Positions 25,016-38,900 of a stretch of DNA of 64,000 nt are shown in pieces. The translations under genes were made by a program, and so were the position numbers. How positions within the stretch are numbered: position 1 is the first letter of the stretch; every line of letters starts with the position of its first letter. The notes below the pieces were generated by a model. That model was not told where the DNA came from and did no database searches. It was given only the letters and a program-made list of their open reading frames with translations. The stretch comes from Chaetorhynchus papuensis (Eukaryota > Chordata > Aves > Passeriformes > Rhipiduridae): positions 62,001 to 126,000 of the forward strand of contig VWYX01000911.1 of NCBI GenBank assembly GCA_013396525.1. The letters are read 5' to 3'.

Positions 25016-25325
25016 GAGAATCACAGAATGGGTCAGGAAGGGACCACAGTGGGTGGTCCAACCTCCTTGCTCAAGCAAGGTCATCTCAGAGCACACGGCA
25101 CAGGAATGTGCCCAGACAGTTCTGGAATATCTCCAGTGAGGGAGACTCCACACTCTCTCTGGGCAGCCTGTTCCAGTGCTCGGTCACTGCACAGTAAAGT
25201 TCCTCCTCATGTTCAGGTGGAAGTTCCTGTGCGTCAGTTTCTGCCCATCACCTCTTGTCCTATTGCTGGGCACCACTGATAAAAACCTGGTCCATCCCCT
25301 TGACACCATCCCTGCAGATTCTCAA
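25016..25325 (-). mobile_element. CR1 LINE 3' end, younger insertion
   Basis: Plus-strand sequence begins AGAATCACAGAATGGGTCAG and proceeds through GGAATATCTCCAGTGAGGGA, CTGGGCAGCCTGTTCCAGTG and CACCTCTTGTCCTATTGCTG, the standard CR1 3' region in reverse complement. Its 5' end is truncated near 25325. It splits the older CR1, whose consensus order continues on the other side, so it inserted later. Confidence 0.85.
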
Positions 25326-25934
25326 ATCTTCTGATAATGACCATTTAACCTTTTTTTTATCTCTGCAAAGATCTTTATCCTTATGCCATTGCTGCAAGGT
25401 TTCCTAAAGAGATTTTATATCTAACCCAAAATCCTCTGAAATCCAGGTGGACTGCATTGACTCAACCACTTTAAACCGAATCTTTAGTCAACTCTTGTGA
25501 CATGGTTTCTCCTTACAAAAAGGATTTTTCTCCTCACCAGGGTACTATATTTCTCCAGCCTTTCTCTTATACCTCCTCACTGGTTGGTAGTTCCTCAAAT
25601 CTCATCTGGCAGGCTTTAACTTTCCCGATTATGAATGGGAAAGTTATGAAATGGAATGGCTATGTTCGAGTTATTACTCTTGTATTACCTATTTCTTTTG
25701 TAAGTCTCCTCTGCCGTAAGGTAGGTTATTCAGACATGCCTGCAGGATTAGGGCACTTTGAATATCCTGTCATAACAGTTGTCTATTGATCACACTGGAT
25801 TGAGTTCAGCACCACTGAAGGAAAGGTGGTCTCAGCCACTTGAGTTGGTGTAACAAGGAGTAAATGAAGTCTTGTCTCATTATCACAGAGGCTGAGTGCT
25901 CTTTATATGTTTTCCCCAGATTATAATTTTTACT

Positions 25935-25995
25935 GCTTTGTACAACTACTAGTGGATTCTTTCAACCTGAATGGAAAACAGCCTCAGTTTAAGAT
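25935..25995 (+). repeat. 61-bp direct repeat, copy 2
   Basis: This is the second copy of the segment at 24574-24634, in the same orientation, 1361 bases to the right. It differs at five positions. Flanking similarity drops off quickly on both sides. Confidence 0.85.
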
Positions 25996-26773
25996 GTACT
26001 GAATTTACTCACTCCTGATGTTTTATCTCCTGTAGTCCTGATACATGGCCTCATTCATTTGAATCTTGTCCTGCCACATCTGTGCCTGTTCCTCTCCTCT
26101 CTGCTCCACCACTTAAACCAGCATGTGCTGCAAACCTGACTCTCTGTTCTGATGTCTACAGTCTCCCAATTCCAGGGTGCCTGTGCTTGTACTACAACCT
26201 GTGCCTGCACAGACCCAATGTTTGTAAATTCCCAGACCAAACAGGCTGGCAATGACTACTCTCAGTTTATACTAGGTTTATTTCATTCCTTTTTAGTTTC
26301 TCAGTGACAGATATCTCCATAACTAAAAAAACCCAGCTTTCTCTCAGAAAGAGGTGAATGGTATTCCTTTGAATTCTATGACACAATCTAAGGACTTACA
26401 CTGAATCTGCTCATGCCCTTCAAAGGAATGAGTAATAATGTGCAGACATGGAAAGTTATTGCTTTATGCACCACCTCAAAGCAAGCTATTCCTACAATTT
26501 TCTTGCTATCTCCTCATTAATAAATAGTTGGCTTTGTGAAAGTTCAGGAATGCATTTGGGAAAAGGAAGTAAGATCAAATGCCCTTTATCTTTCCTGTCA
26601 TTCTCCTTCAAGGTTAGAAAACCCTTTCTTAGAGGGTTCCAAGGCCAGTCATTGAACAAGGATCCCCAGGGTGATGGGAAGACTCCACTGTTGCTTTTGA
26701 GTGAAAACACCACCTCAGTCATTTGCTTTTTAGGTTAATGATGCAAACTCTTTCCCTCCATGTTACAATTCGG

Positions 26774-26793
26774 AAAACAAACAAACAAACAAA
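26774..26793 (+). repeat. (AAAC)n microsatellite
   Basis: Four to five consecutive AAAC units are seen directly. Confidence 0.85.
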
Positions 26794-29660
26794 TAATGCA
26801 AAGAAACAGCCTAGAGATTTCCTTTCTGTAAGAGTTTCTTTTTTATTCACTCTGCCGTGGAAAGCAGTGATTTGGCCCAAGGACAGCAGAGGAGGTAAGG
26901 ACTTCAAGACCTTGTCAGTGGCCCAGCTCAGTTCCCATTGAAAGAACTGTCTGCTGAGTCTACTGAAATCAGCCAGCTGATGAGCACTTGTGAAAACAGA
27001 TCATTGTCTCAGACAGACAGACAGTTGTGGAGCTGGGCATAAAATTTCTGAAATTTACTTTGCCTAGAGGGAAGTCAGCATACCCTGTCTCTCAAATTGC
27101 ATCGAGGGACAGGACTCTTCTTTGCTTGCTACCATACCCTGATTAGAATTCAGTGTAAAGATTAGTGATAGGAGCATGGCCGGACATTTTTAGGCCACAA
27201 ATATGCTCTTACATAATCAGATCATTTAATCTTTTCATAAAGATGCATTTCTTTATCATAAGAAGATAGAGGGTTTGTTTGCTGCAGGAAGTAATTGTTA
27301 TAATTTACTAATACAAGTCTGACTTTTTTATTCAGAGTCAAGGTTTTTACGACTCCTGAGCCAGTGGCGCCCAGTAATTTTATCTGTAGCTTTTGGCTCC
27401 TGTTGATACAGTGCTGCTGTATTAGAAGGATTACTTTTATATATTGGCCGGCCAAAGAAGATTTTTCTTTTATGAATACCAAACTTCTGAGAGGCTTTTT
27501 GAATTAATAACAGTGGAATTAATGCTTTGAAGGCATTTTTATTAAAATTGTGATCTCGGTGGACACTGTGTAGCTAGGCTGGTCAAAAAGTAGGATGTAT
27601 GTTGGAGAGGAAAACCATAGGTTTTTTACATTTGTTTTAATTACAAGTCCAGAAAAAAAATGCAAAAAGCTCCAATTTTTTTCATGAACCAACATACTGT
27701 AAAAAAAATACTTGGAGGTGATATTTCTTTCTAAGGATGCAAAAGAGGCCCTTCTCTGCAGAAGTGCCAGCCCCTGACGCAGCTGTTTAGATGCTCTCAG
27801 TCTCTGTACACAGAAAACAAAACACAGGCAGATGTAAATGGAGGAGTCTGCAGCAGATTCACCCACCTTTGATTTGCTTTCTAGTCATGTGGTTTGGAGT
27901 TTCTGTCCAACTTCAATTTCAGACAAAGGTCCCATCATTTTTAACTGCTGGTCTATCAGAAACTTATTTCCCTAGAGCTTCTTCTGGATTTTTTTTCCTA
28001 GATAACTGGAAAGTGCTGTTCACCTTCAGAGGTGAATTCTGAAGAATTATAAAATTGTCCAGATTCCCTTAACTATTTGAGTCTTTCCACACAGGAGATG
28101 ATCAGAGAACTTCTAACAGGGATCTAAACCACAGGGGATCAGATGCCTTGAGATGTTGTTATGGACACGTCAGACACTTTCAATGTGTAGAAAGTTTTAC
28201 AACAGAGCACACTATGTAATAAATATTCTGTTCATTTTTCCTTTAAAGTTTTGCAACCATATGCAGTCCAAGCGCTTAATAATGATTTTAATCAAGTGCA
28301 AAAATGCTTCTCTAGGTCAATATTCTTGATAATCATGAACCCACAGATACTTCTCTTTCTATAAATATTACTGCTGTTCAATTTTTTTTGAGATTTTTTC
28401 ATCCTATTTGTTACAGAGAGTGTGCATTCTTGGGCAAAAGAGATTTCCCTAAGGGCAGGATAACAGTTAAATGAAATGTAAATGCAGGGCTGGCAAAAAG
28501 ATATCATACAGTGCAATACTATAAATATTTTAACTCCCTCTACATTCTGTGTTACAATGCACATGAAACTGACCCAAATTTACACTGTTCTAGTGCAGAA
28601 TTATGTGATGCAAGTGCTTCACAAATATCATAAAGTTCCAATATGTCCATACTACCCAGACAGAGAACGTTATTTCAGAATATTTCCAAGCGAAATGGCA
28701 GTTGTGTACATTTCCTTTGCATCCTCCAAGTCCAGAAATAAGGAAACTTTTGCCACATATTAGTTTTTATCTCTAATGGTGCATCCTTGGCCATAGCTTT
28801 TACCCCAACTTAAGAGCTAGTATTAGTACTTTTGTTTGGCAGTAACAGGAAAATAAGGATATTACTGCAACCAGAGCTAGCCAGGGAGCCCTTAAAATCT
28901 AATCCAAAAAATATAGTAAGGACACCCAAGTAAGAGAATAGTGCCTAAAAGTTCATTTTCTTGGTTGGTTACACTTTTAAATACACAGACAATGCCCCAG
29001 ATCTGCTGGACCTAGAGTCTATGTGATCCTTCATGCCCAGCGAGGAAAATCAGCAAACACACTTTCTACAGTTATTGATGAGAGAATAGGGGATGCCAAC
29101 TTCTGCTCCTCCTTCTCACAGCTGTTCTTCTCACCTGTGCTTATGCGCAGAAAAACCCCCCAGAACAGAATCTTCTGTTGTGAGAAACAACTCTGTGTAC
29201 CATATATTGTGCAACAAATGTTCAAATATCCATGACATTGACATGTATTATTTAGTGCTTTTTTTTCCTGATTAAATTTTCATCTCTAAGACCTTGATTT
29301 CATTTTGTTGGATTCATGTTTTTCAAAACCTGCAGTTGTTTTACACAACGCTACAGATAAGTTGTCCTTTTAAAAATCCAGAACACATATAAGCTGGAAC
29401 AGTCCCCTTTTCATGCTAAGGGCTTTTTTACAACTACTTAACCTCTTGTCCTGATTTACATAAAAGGTGTGTATGCCACCATCTAATTTCATGGCAATTT
29501 ATCTTTTCTTCTGTGTAGGACTGAAGTAGCAATCTTTTTATTTTTTTTCTTTTTATTTTTTTCTATAAATTGAATAAAAAATCTGTGGTTTTGTAGCATG
29601 AAGTGAATATCTGGCTGATTGAAAAGGCTTAAAATGATTCCTTAGGAAATTTTGTATGCC

Positions 29661-29694
29661 TCTTTTTTCTTTTTTTTTTCTTTTTTTTTTTTTT
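29661..29694 (+). repeat. Poly(T)-rich tract
   Basis: An almost pure T run, interrupted by three C residues, covers 34 bases. It could be read as a minus-strand poly(A) tract, but no processed-transcript body was recognised to its left. Confidence 0.8.
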
Positions 29695-30854
29695 AAGAAA
29701 TATCCCTTTTCTACAAAATGGTTCCTCCAGATTAAAGTAGTGTTGCTGGAGTGGTTTTGGACACTGATTTACAATAGTGCTGCATATTGTTTGAAAGAAT
29801 CAGGTTTAGAGGGCAGTAGTCAGAGCAAAACTACTGTGGCTTTTATGAAGTCAATGACATGTTGCAAAAAGCCCTGTGTTACAGAAGGGCTCAAGTTCCC
29901 TAATGGGAAACCCATTGGCCTTCAATCTTGTGCCTTAATGTACCTGGTGTTTGAACTTCTGTCTCCAGACAATGACCATGGAGGCGGCTTAAGCCAACAC
30001 TCCTTGGCTTGCAGCTGACTCGTGATGAGCACACAGGGGCAGCAGCTGCCACGGCCGAAGCACAGCAAACCAATCACTCCCAATCACCTGTCCCCAGCCC
30101 GGCTAGCCGAGCCTGCGGAGGAAGGGAGGTGATGTTTTACACAGGATTTTCCACCCACTCCTTTCAACACAATCTCCCACTGCCCTTGTAATCCCCACAC
30201 CTCATTATGGCCAGAAGTAGTAAATCTAAATCTGTTCATTGTACAAATAGACCTTAAGCCAGTTCATTCCCCCTCCTCACAGAAACCTGCACCCACAGAA
30301 TGCACTAAGGAGGGAAGATGGTGACCTGTGGCACCAACATCCCTTCCCTATCCATCCCCGTCTTTCTCTTGGCTTTTGTACATGGCAGCATTGACCACCG
30401 CTTTGCTACACTCCCACGTCCTCATCACGCCAACAGAATATATATGACTATGGAGAGGAATTTAAGTGGAAGAAAGGATTTCCACCAACCTGCTGAAGGG
30501 AACAAAGAGAGGAGAAATTTTGCTTGCTCTGTGTTACGTCTTCACACAAAACCTGGAGGCAGTCAGAAGCCAAGGAAAAGCAAGCCCAGGGTCTTTGTCC
30601 GGCAGCTACCTCTGTCTTTAACTTCCCATCTCCTTCTCTATGTTTCTGTTTATGAAATTGTAATGATAGTAGTAAAACAAATGCAAATAAATAATGGATG
30701 GATGAATACATCTTGGGATAAATAAATTATGGGCGTCATGCTGACTTTCAAGAGTAAGAGTTATTGCAGTTCATGCTTGAGAGGGACTGTTATAGGGGGT
30801 TTCCCCTGAATCTGCCAGCACTTGCACTGTGGTGCTGCAGGGAGTGGCCTGCAT

Positions 30855-30892
30855 GGGCAGGGACAGGGACAGGGACAGGGAGAGAGACAGGG
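30855..30892 (+). repeat. (GGACAG)n hexamer repeat
   Basis: Three perfect GGACAG units at 30861-30878 are flanked by degenerate copies (GGGCAG before, GAGAGACAG after). Confidence 0.8.
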
Positions 30893-32887
30893 GTTTGCAG
30901 CTGGAGGCAGGGTGGTGTCAGAGGCAGACTCCTCCAGCTAGAGCCCTTGTGGGAGCTAGCACTACAGACTGGAAGAAACTACACATTTCAAAGGAAAAAC
31001 CCGCAGTAGTCCACGTTAGTTCCAAGTACCCCAACACTTGCTGCTGGCATGCAGAGAGAGCTGAGCAAGGCATCTGGAATCAGTGACTTCCCAGGCTCCC
31101 CAGCAGCCCTTCTCCCAGTCTCATGCCCAGACTCACAAATGGATTGCTTCACTTTCCTTTTTTCCCTATGGGGTTTTCCACCGCTTTCCTGGTAGCTGAA
31201 GGAGAAAAATTAAGATTCTCTGCTAGTATAAAGTGTCCATGGACTTCAGTTTTTCCCAGCAGAGGATCAGATATTGACCTAGAAATACCAAATAATAGGA
31301 TCAGATTTATTCCCCATTCAGAGATGGGAGAAACAGTTGGAGGGCTTCTGATAAGGGAGCTGAATGAAGTCCAAGCCTCGGAATGCTCTGGACCATCAGT
31401 TTTTGCTTCAAAATAAGAATGAGTCTGAATCAGTTCCTGATTCCTCTTTGATGGGATCTGGCACCATCTAAGTCTAAATCCCTTGCTGCATCCAGGAGTT
31501 TGGAAAATGAAATATAAGTACCTGAGACAAAGGGAAGAACTATTGTAACTGTTATACTTTAGCTATGTCCCTAAGGCAGGTGCACCTGCGCAACAGGGGT
31601 TTCTCAATGTGCATAATTTCTTTCAGTCTTGATAAAGGTGAGGTTTGTATCAGAACATCCCACCACATGTACCACGTTTTGCATCTATTCTGCGCAGGCA
31701 CACCATAGTGCATGAAGTACAGACATTGCTCTTTCTTGCTTCCTTGTACCCTCCCCTGTACCCAATCCACAGACTGAAACTTATATTTTGTTTATATATG
31801 GTTTGTGTGGAACTGGCTCTCAAGTTCCAGCTCTGCATATGTACTTCTCTGTTTATTTCCATTCCATTTCATCAATACTGGTTTCAAATTCCAGTCACAT
31901 TTAATCTAATAGGAATAAAGAATCCCCAAAATTATTTGGTTTCTACATGTTCTGGTAATATAGACAGTCAAGAAGAAAGAAAGGCCTACTCAGAGCCTGA
32001 ACTGAGTGAAACAGTGCTCACACATTATTCGATGTTTCAGAATCTATGTGGATGATGGGGGACAGACACATGGAGACACTTTTGAATAACATGACAATTT
32101 GGAAAACATCACATTAAATTTACAGCTTCTAATATCTATGCTAAAATCAACCAATTTTGATCGACAACCAGCATTAGTTTCAGTGCTTGTAGAAAGCATT
32201 GTCTCACTTTGGGTCCTACATCTCTTTCCTCCATGTCTTTAATACTAAATGACAGAGCATTAAGGAAGAATTAGTGGAACAGACACTGATCAGAACTACC
32301 ATGGTCTCAGTACCTTGTCCGTGCCCCCATGGTGTCCATGTGTGTCCACAACTTTTAGTTTAAAGCCATTTCTACAACGTCATCACATTCAAAACAGAAA
32401 AGGGAATAACAATTTTTTCACTCCTTAACAAAAGTCTCTCTGTTTTCTATAGTATGTTATGAGCTTTGGTATTCAACTCAAAAAGATTTACCTCTTACCT
32501 GCTTGTGAACTCTCCAGTGGAGTAAGGAAGTCATTTTCTCTTGAGAAACCTGATGGACTTTAAACTGCTCAGTGCATTCCAAGGCATTTGTTTACTTTCT
32601 TCTGGCAGCTTCATTGACAAAAAGATGCCAAATTTCAAGAAAGCAAAAATTGTTTTGAATTTGCTGTTCCTTTTGGTGACAATTATGGTTTCATCATCAC
32701 ATTGCTATTTTAGCTTTAAGTCATAGTGTCATAGAAACTCTCAATAAATTATCTTTTAAAAGCTCTGTCTTTAAGGTTAAAAATTCTCTCAATGTAGAGT
32801 CACAGTGGATATGACTTCCCTGAGTCCTATGTGTGTTAATGAGAAAATATCAGCATTTTTAATACTTTTGAAAACCATAATAAAAGA

Positions 32888-32911
32888 AATAATAATAATA
32901 ATAATAATAAT
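32888..32911 (+). repeat. (AAT)8 microsatellite
   Basis: Eight perfect AAT units are counted directly. Confidence 0.9.
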
Positions 32912-35900
32912 GATAGAAAAGGAATCTTTACCAGATGCTCTGTAGTAACTTCAATAGTTTAAAAATATCCAGATGGGTTACCTTTTGCTGCAGAAACTTC
33001 TGATAGCCAAACTAGCTCCAAACTAACCTCCAATACTGTTCTGATTATTTCCATTGAATAGCATCATGGATAATGGGGCACACCACTTTCTGTGGTTTCT
33101 AGGTTCTTAAATCCAGAAACACTGCCTATGGGTGGACACATAAAAACATATGGGCTTGAGCAATAGAATTTTGTTTCAAAATTATTTGTGTTACTGAATA
33201 TGTAACTTAGTGGTCTGAGGCAAATACTACTTAAATTTCTTATTAAGAAACTGATACAATCTCATCTCTAGTAAGAAACTTAATACAAAATGTATTTCTA
33301 GGTAGGGTTGCTCTTATCTGTGTGACCTGAAATATCTGCAATGTTAGATTTTAAATACAGGGAGAATTTTTCCAGGAAGACCAGATGATTCAAGGACTGG
33401 ACAGAGACACAGCAGGTTTAAACATAGTAATGGCTGATTGAACCCACTTCATCACCAAAAATAAAAAAATTTAAAAAAAAAATTTGAAGTCAATCCTGAA
33501 TATTTCATTTTTTTCTGGTTTTACTTGTATGGTTCAGACAGAAGGTAAGTATGAAACAAAAATGTAACAAGAACATCCCAAGTCTGATTTACTATTATAC
33601 CAGTAAAGATTTTTGGAAAAATAACCTTATTTCTTTATTTGAGTCATATATTACTGCTTATCTGTTGTTCAATGTCAAAGACTACCTGGTCTAGAATTGT
33701 TTCATCTGTTTCACTAGAACTGGAACATCCCATTTCCTTGTACGGTACATCATTCAGTCAGTGCTTCCTTTCAGAGCAACATAGAATTTAAGGCACAAAT
33801 AAGGGGTTTTACCCATGTTTGCTGCAGTTTCTGGAGTACAGAAACGCTGAAGAGAAGCCCAGCAGCCTGTTTTCTTCAAACAAAAGCTGATTTATGCTGG
33901 TAGCTCACACATGAGGATTGCTTAATGGTGCATCAAAACGTTTTCAAAACAGATGCAAGATTGGCAGCCAAGTGTGTGAGTGATTTTGGGTTGGGGTACA
34001 GGCAGGTGACCGAAACTATTCATTGTCTGACAGTTACCTTCTGCCTCACTTATATATTGATTTCTGCCTGAGCTACTTCTAGACAAAAGCAGCTGCAATG
34101 TGTGCATTTGCACCCCACATTGTGGAGGCTGGCTTCACTTCCTGTCAGATTTTCTAGAGACCACTTCAGCCTGAGTTTGCATTTTAGTTAAAGCAGCCAT
34201 TAATGCAGATGGAGAGTGGACTTAAAATGGTATCTGACACACTGGAAAGCAGACTCTGTGATAAATACATCTAGCACTTTAGACACTTTAGATTCCTCTG
34301 GGACAGCTGCAACATCTTTGAGTGATCACTGCATCATCAAGCTGTGGATCGTAGGTTAATTAGAAAGTTTGCTAATGCAATAATTGTACCAAGGCTATGA
34401 AGAACAGCACTGCTTCTTCGAACCATTTTACTTCAGATGCTCCAACCCTTACTTTCACAAAGAAAACCCACTGATATCTAAAAGCTGAAACAAAGTATCA
34501 TACTTGCTGGTCTATTCTGACATCTACAAGGAATTGTTTCCAAAATTGGTTACAGATTTTAGGGGTCCTTTATTTTTTATTCAGATTAATTAAACAGATC
34601 AAAAGCCCATCAAATTAAGTGAAAATGAAACATAGGTTTCTTCTCTGCAAAGAAGGAAAAGACAATAGAACTGAGCTCAGTGGTAATTCAAATCACAGGT
34701 AAAAACTAAGATGTTTTCCTTAGGGGATTTTCTTGATATATTAAGCAGCCAAATGGTTTAACAAATTCTGACATGTGTGTTAGTGCCAGATACATGCACA
34801 GCTGGCATGCTTGCAAACAAGCAGGTGCATTTCTTCCACTGGGTTCATTTCATAAGAAATGAAAAAGAGCATACTTTCAGGCTTGAGCTCTTGAGGTGCA
34901 AAGGACAAACAAATGATGATGACCTCTTTGTAGAAGGGGTTCTACACTTCTTTATGGTGAGTGGCTTTCCTCTCACTGGAGTTCAGTTGCTGTAAGAGAG
35001 CACAGGTTCCTCCACCCAGCTCAGCACAGCAGTGTTGAAAGATGTTTTCTAGCATGTCAGGGGCCACAGGGTTTGTTCTCCCTGTTCTGACAATAATTAT
35101 CAGCAACTAAGTGTAAATGCAATGAAATTTGAGCAGGATGCAAGAAAAAGAGAGTACAATTTTGTTGATTCAGAAATAAGTCTTTATTTAGACCCACCTC
35201 TACTGCAAAGTGATTACCTGAGCATGAAACAGCTAATTTTCTGGGCTCTGAATATTAGAGACTGGAAAGTGCACAGCATATTGAAAAATATTAAATTGCA
35301 AGACCATACAATAGTAATCCTTTTTCCATTTTAATGTAAAAAAAAGTGGTTGAAGGCAAGGAGCAGATACCATCATACGTACCAGACTCTTACTGTAGAC
35401 TCTCAGGTTATTATTTGAAGCTGTGAATTCTAAAATGTGTTCTGTGAAGGACAAAAAACCTGAATGTCTGAAGGCATCAAACCCCCTTCTTTTGCAGGAA
35501 ATATAGATTTATCTGAAGAAGACTGTCATGTCAAATGTGACTGATAACACATCAGATAGGCATGGCAAACTGGCCAAAAGCAGTGAAAATCAAAGCTCCC
35601 TCCCTGACAGAGGTGTGAAACAGGCTCCTCTCTGCTCTCCTTCCTACACAGTAAACCAGGATTCTGCTTAGCAAGAAGTTTTGGAATTCTGTAACAAAAG
35701 TGTTGTATAATGTAATGGAATGTCCCTTTCATAGCAATGCTTCCTTCTTCCAGTCATTATTCTACAACCTGAAAGTGTTTTCCTCAAGGACAGCTCAAAG
35801 GCCTCTGGCCAAAGAAACTGCAAGGGAAGGAGGAAAAAATGAGCACAGAGGCTTCTTTTCCACAGCTGTGTCCATGAAAATGACAGCAGTGGATATACCT

Positions 35901-38900
35901 AGGCAGCTTTCATATCCCAGCCTTGAATTTACTCCTATTGTTTTGGTGCATACAAGGACTGAGCAGTAGAAAACCTTAGGTGGGAGGTTGGTGCAGAGCT
36001 TTGTTTCTAACAGCATTTGCAAAACCAGGCAGTTCCTCCCAAGTGTGTGGTGAGAGCAGGGAGTCCAAACCCACCCCAGGCAGCAGAGAGGCCCTGGGAA
36101 GGTCCTCCCTAACTGTGCACAAAGTATGGGGAAAGCTCAGTCCTTCTCTCTGACTTCTGAAGTTGTGCATATGGAAAAGAACCAGGTTTTAATTGTAATC
36201 TATCACAGCTGTCAAAACATCTGGCCAATTAATTCTGGGATTCCTGCTGTAAATCATAGCAGGAACTTTATGTATCTCTTTCTTATTTAAGTGTCTAAAA
36301 ATACAATGCAGGCTCTGGCCAGCTCCATCCCCTTTAGGCTCCTGCAAAGAACAGACACTGAAAAATGGACCAACTTCTCTGGAGAAGGGTCTCACCACAG
36401 GCGGCTTGCAGTAGGCATAAAGGTCCTGTAGCTTACCTACAGCACAACATCTGTACCTGAGGCTGGGAAAACAGGATGGGGCTGTGCTGCACACCAGGAA
36501 AACCTCACTGGCATCAAATATGAGCAGAACTTTTTCTGTTTTATACCTGAAACCAGTCCTGCCTCCTGTGGGCAGAAAGAAGGATGGCCAATCAGAAAAA
36601 ATACTGCTGCCTAGTCTTCCAGATTCACTTTTGCTATGTCATTGGTTTCAGTATTTATATAAGAACATAAAAATTGTAGCAATTATGATAGTTATTGTTC
36701 TACAATAACTCTATTTTATTATCATTGTATTTATTTTTTAAATTTTCATTGTAGAAAGAGTGTTACTGTAAATGTTCTTGATTGTTCGTTTTTGTGTTCA
36801 GGGCTTTTTAAAAACTGATAAAGCCATTCAAATAGGGTCTCTATTTATAGTTTTAGCTGTCTCCTATCTAAGATAGTAAATTGATTAGGATTTTGAGTGG
36901 GAAAATATATTTTTTATATATATATATTTTCAAATAGAAATCATTTCAGCAACCATATAACTCTATTCTTATTTTTCACTACTCTACTGGTAAAAATAAT
37001 GCTGAAAATCTATTACAAGAACCATATGAAAGCAATAAAATAAAGTAAAATGATCATAAAACCAATCACATATTTTATAGAAAATAGGGGTACAAAATCA
37101 CTTTGTGTGAGGCTTCTTTACCACAAAGCAATTTATCATTTAAGAAAAGACAACATTCTGCTGTGTTTAAGCATCTACTGTGTTCAACTTCTTGCGACCC
37201 ATATGGGAACGGGAATAGATTTTATTATTTTCGATTCAAAAAGCTTTACTCATCACGGGTCATGCCAGCACAATCTTTTAGTGCCAGTGGTAGAGTAATT
37301 TGTTGGTTCTGGTAAGTTTGCAAATGTTCTCTCTCTCATTTTACAATCTGTAATTTCAGGATTTTTGCATACACCTTCCTTTAGCTGAAAAAAAATCTCA
37401 GTTTCTTAATACTCTAGGACTACTTTGTTGGCCAAATTTTTGGGATGTGCTCAACCTTAATGCATAAACCCCACAACCTAAGAAAGTAAAAACAAATTTA
37501 ATGCTACACTGCTTTGGAGAGACTTTCAATTAATTTGACTGAGATAATATTTCAGATGTTTCCCCTTAAGAAGCAACTTGGAGTTCACACTCTTCACAAA
37601 ACACTATGTGTGACCTAGGCTCCTTTTATTCATCTTTTCTAGTCCTTGATATATAGCATTATTTGATTTACATTACAAGGAAGATCTATGAGCATCTTTG
37701 GGTAGTAAAATCAAATTGGATCCGTCACATTACGCCAGTTTATTTCCCCTGTTTTATTACAGGATACTAAACAATGCAAACATTATTACCTAGTACCCAT
37801 ATGCCTTATCCTGTAACTCCATCCTAAAAATATGTTTGTTAACCAAAGTGGAATTCTTCTGTAGGCATGTGCATAAGCTCTGTGAAATACAGCACTGCAT
37901 CTTCAGAGGACACTACACCCTTCTGAGTCATTTTTGTGCAATATAGTCAAAGGGAATTTTTTCTGTCCAAGCTCTACTCTTGCAATAGCATGTGTTGTTA
38001 TTTTAAAAACGCATTTAACTATTCATCTTGGCAGACGAATAAAGTGCAGTGCTAAAATCCTCTTTAATTTTTTAATTTTACCGTTTTTAGTGGACTACAA
38101 TTCTGTTTATTACTAAGCTAATTGTACATTATTCTCTCCAGTTAGAGAATAGCTTAGTAATGAACAGTACTTCAGACCACCCATTGTACATTTCCTTTTT
38201 AAAGTTGCAGTCTGTGATGAAACAGAAGGAAGGACTTGTCACTCTTAACTTGAATTCAGTGCTCTTAGACTGCTGTAAAACAATTACTGGGATAGAGAGA
38301 GAGGTGAGCACAGGAGGAAGTAAAACAAAAGGAACCAGAGGTGCAAAACCTTTCATTTCTCATCAAAAAGAAGCAACTGTTGTTCACATAAAAGCATACT
38401 GCTTTAAGGATATGAATATCAGTCCCAAGAAAATTGTAAAAATATCAGGCTAGAGCATACCTTCTCTGAAGCTCAACATTTACAGAATGTGTTTTCTCCT
38501 TCTGCGAATTTTCTTAGCTCTTGGCTGTCTTCCCAGGCAGTAGTTTCTCAGACTGGTGTGTTGTGATCTAAATGCTAGGCTGGGTTATAAGGTAACTTGA
38601 AATGCAAAGTAAAAACCAGCGCTTTAAAGTCAGCCTTTCCTACCTATGAGAGGTACTGTTTCTCCTAAACAATCTGTGAATTTGCTCACAGCAGTCACCC
38701 TGTTTCCCTGTGCAATTACTCCACTGGTATTCTAACAGACTGCAGTACTGAGATCCTTCACTCCTCACCAAACTCCCTGCTGGCACCTCTGGAAATTTTA
38801 CTTCTCTAAGGAGTGTTGGTTCAAAACCTTCACAGTCAGTTTTTTCTCCCTCCCAAACCATCATGTCTGATAACCTGAGTACAATTTCTTCCAGACTGTC

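Larger units (their letters stand above)
24410..25590 (-). mobile_element. Ancient CR1 LINE copy, interrupted
   Basis: In reverse complement, several blocks follow the order of old amniote CR1 consensus sequences: a 'fraction of ...GGACCAGAACAGCATGCTGTAT' block near 24490-24520, a block at about 24780-25000 (AAATTTCAGTTGCCCTTCTG, then TTTATGGATATACTGCATAG, then CCAGCACTGATCCTGAAGAA), and a block at about 25330-25590 (GAAATCCAGGTGGACTGCAT, then CTCCTTACAAAAAGGA). The order and spacing are right but divergence is high, so this insertion is much older than the CR1s at 22.7 and 25.0 kb. A younger CR1 interrupts it at 25016-25325. Outer limits are approximate. Confidence 0.65.
25996..32887. other. 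Gene-free intergenic DNA
   Basis: No exon or RNA gene was recognised. It contains an (AAAC)n run at 26774-26793, T-rich tracts at about 29531-29565 and 29661-29694, and a hexamer repeat at 30855-30892. Open frames of 80-136 codons near 29656-30018, 30318-30725 and 31645-32055 show no family motifs. Confidence 0.5.

Noticed and set aside
38107..38163. Hairpin as a microRNA precursor
   Set aside because: An 11-base one-sided bulge and short stems do not fit Drosha/Dicer substrates, and no known microRNA seed was recognised.
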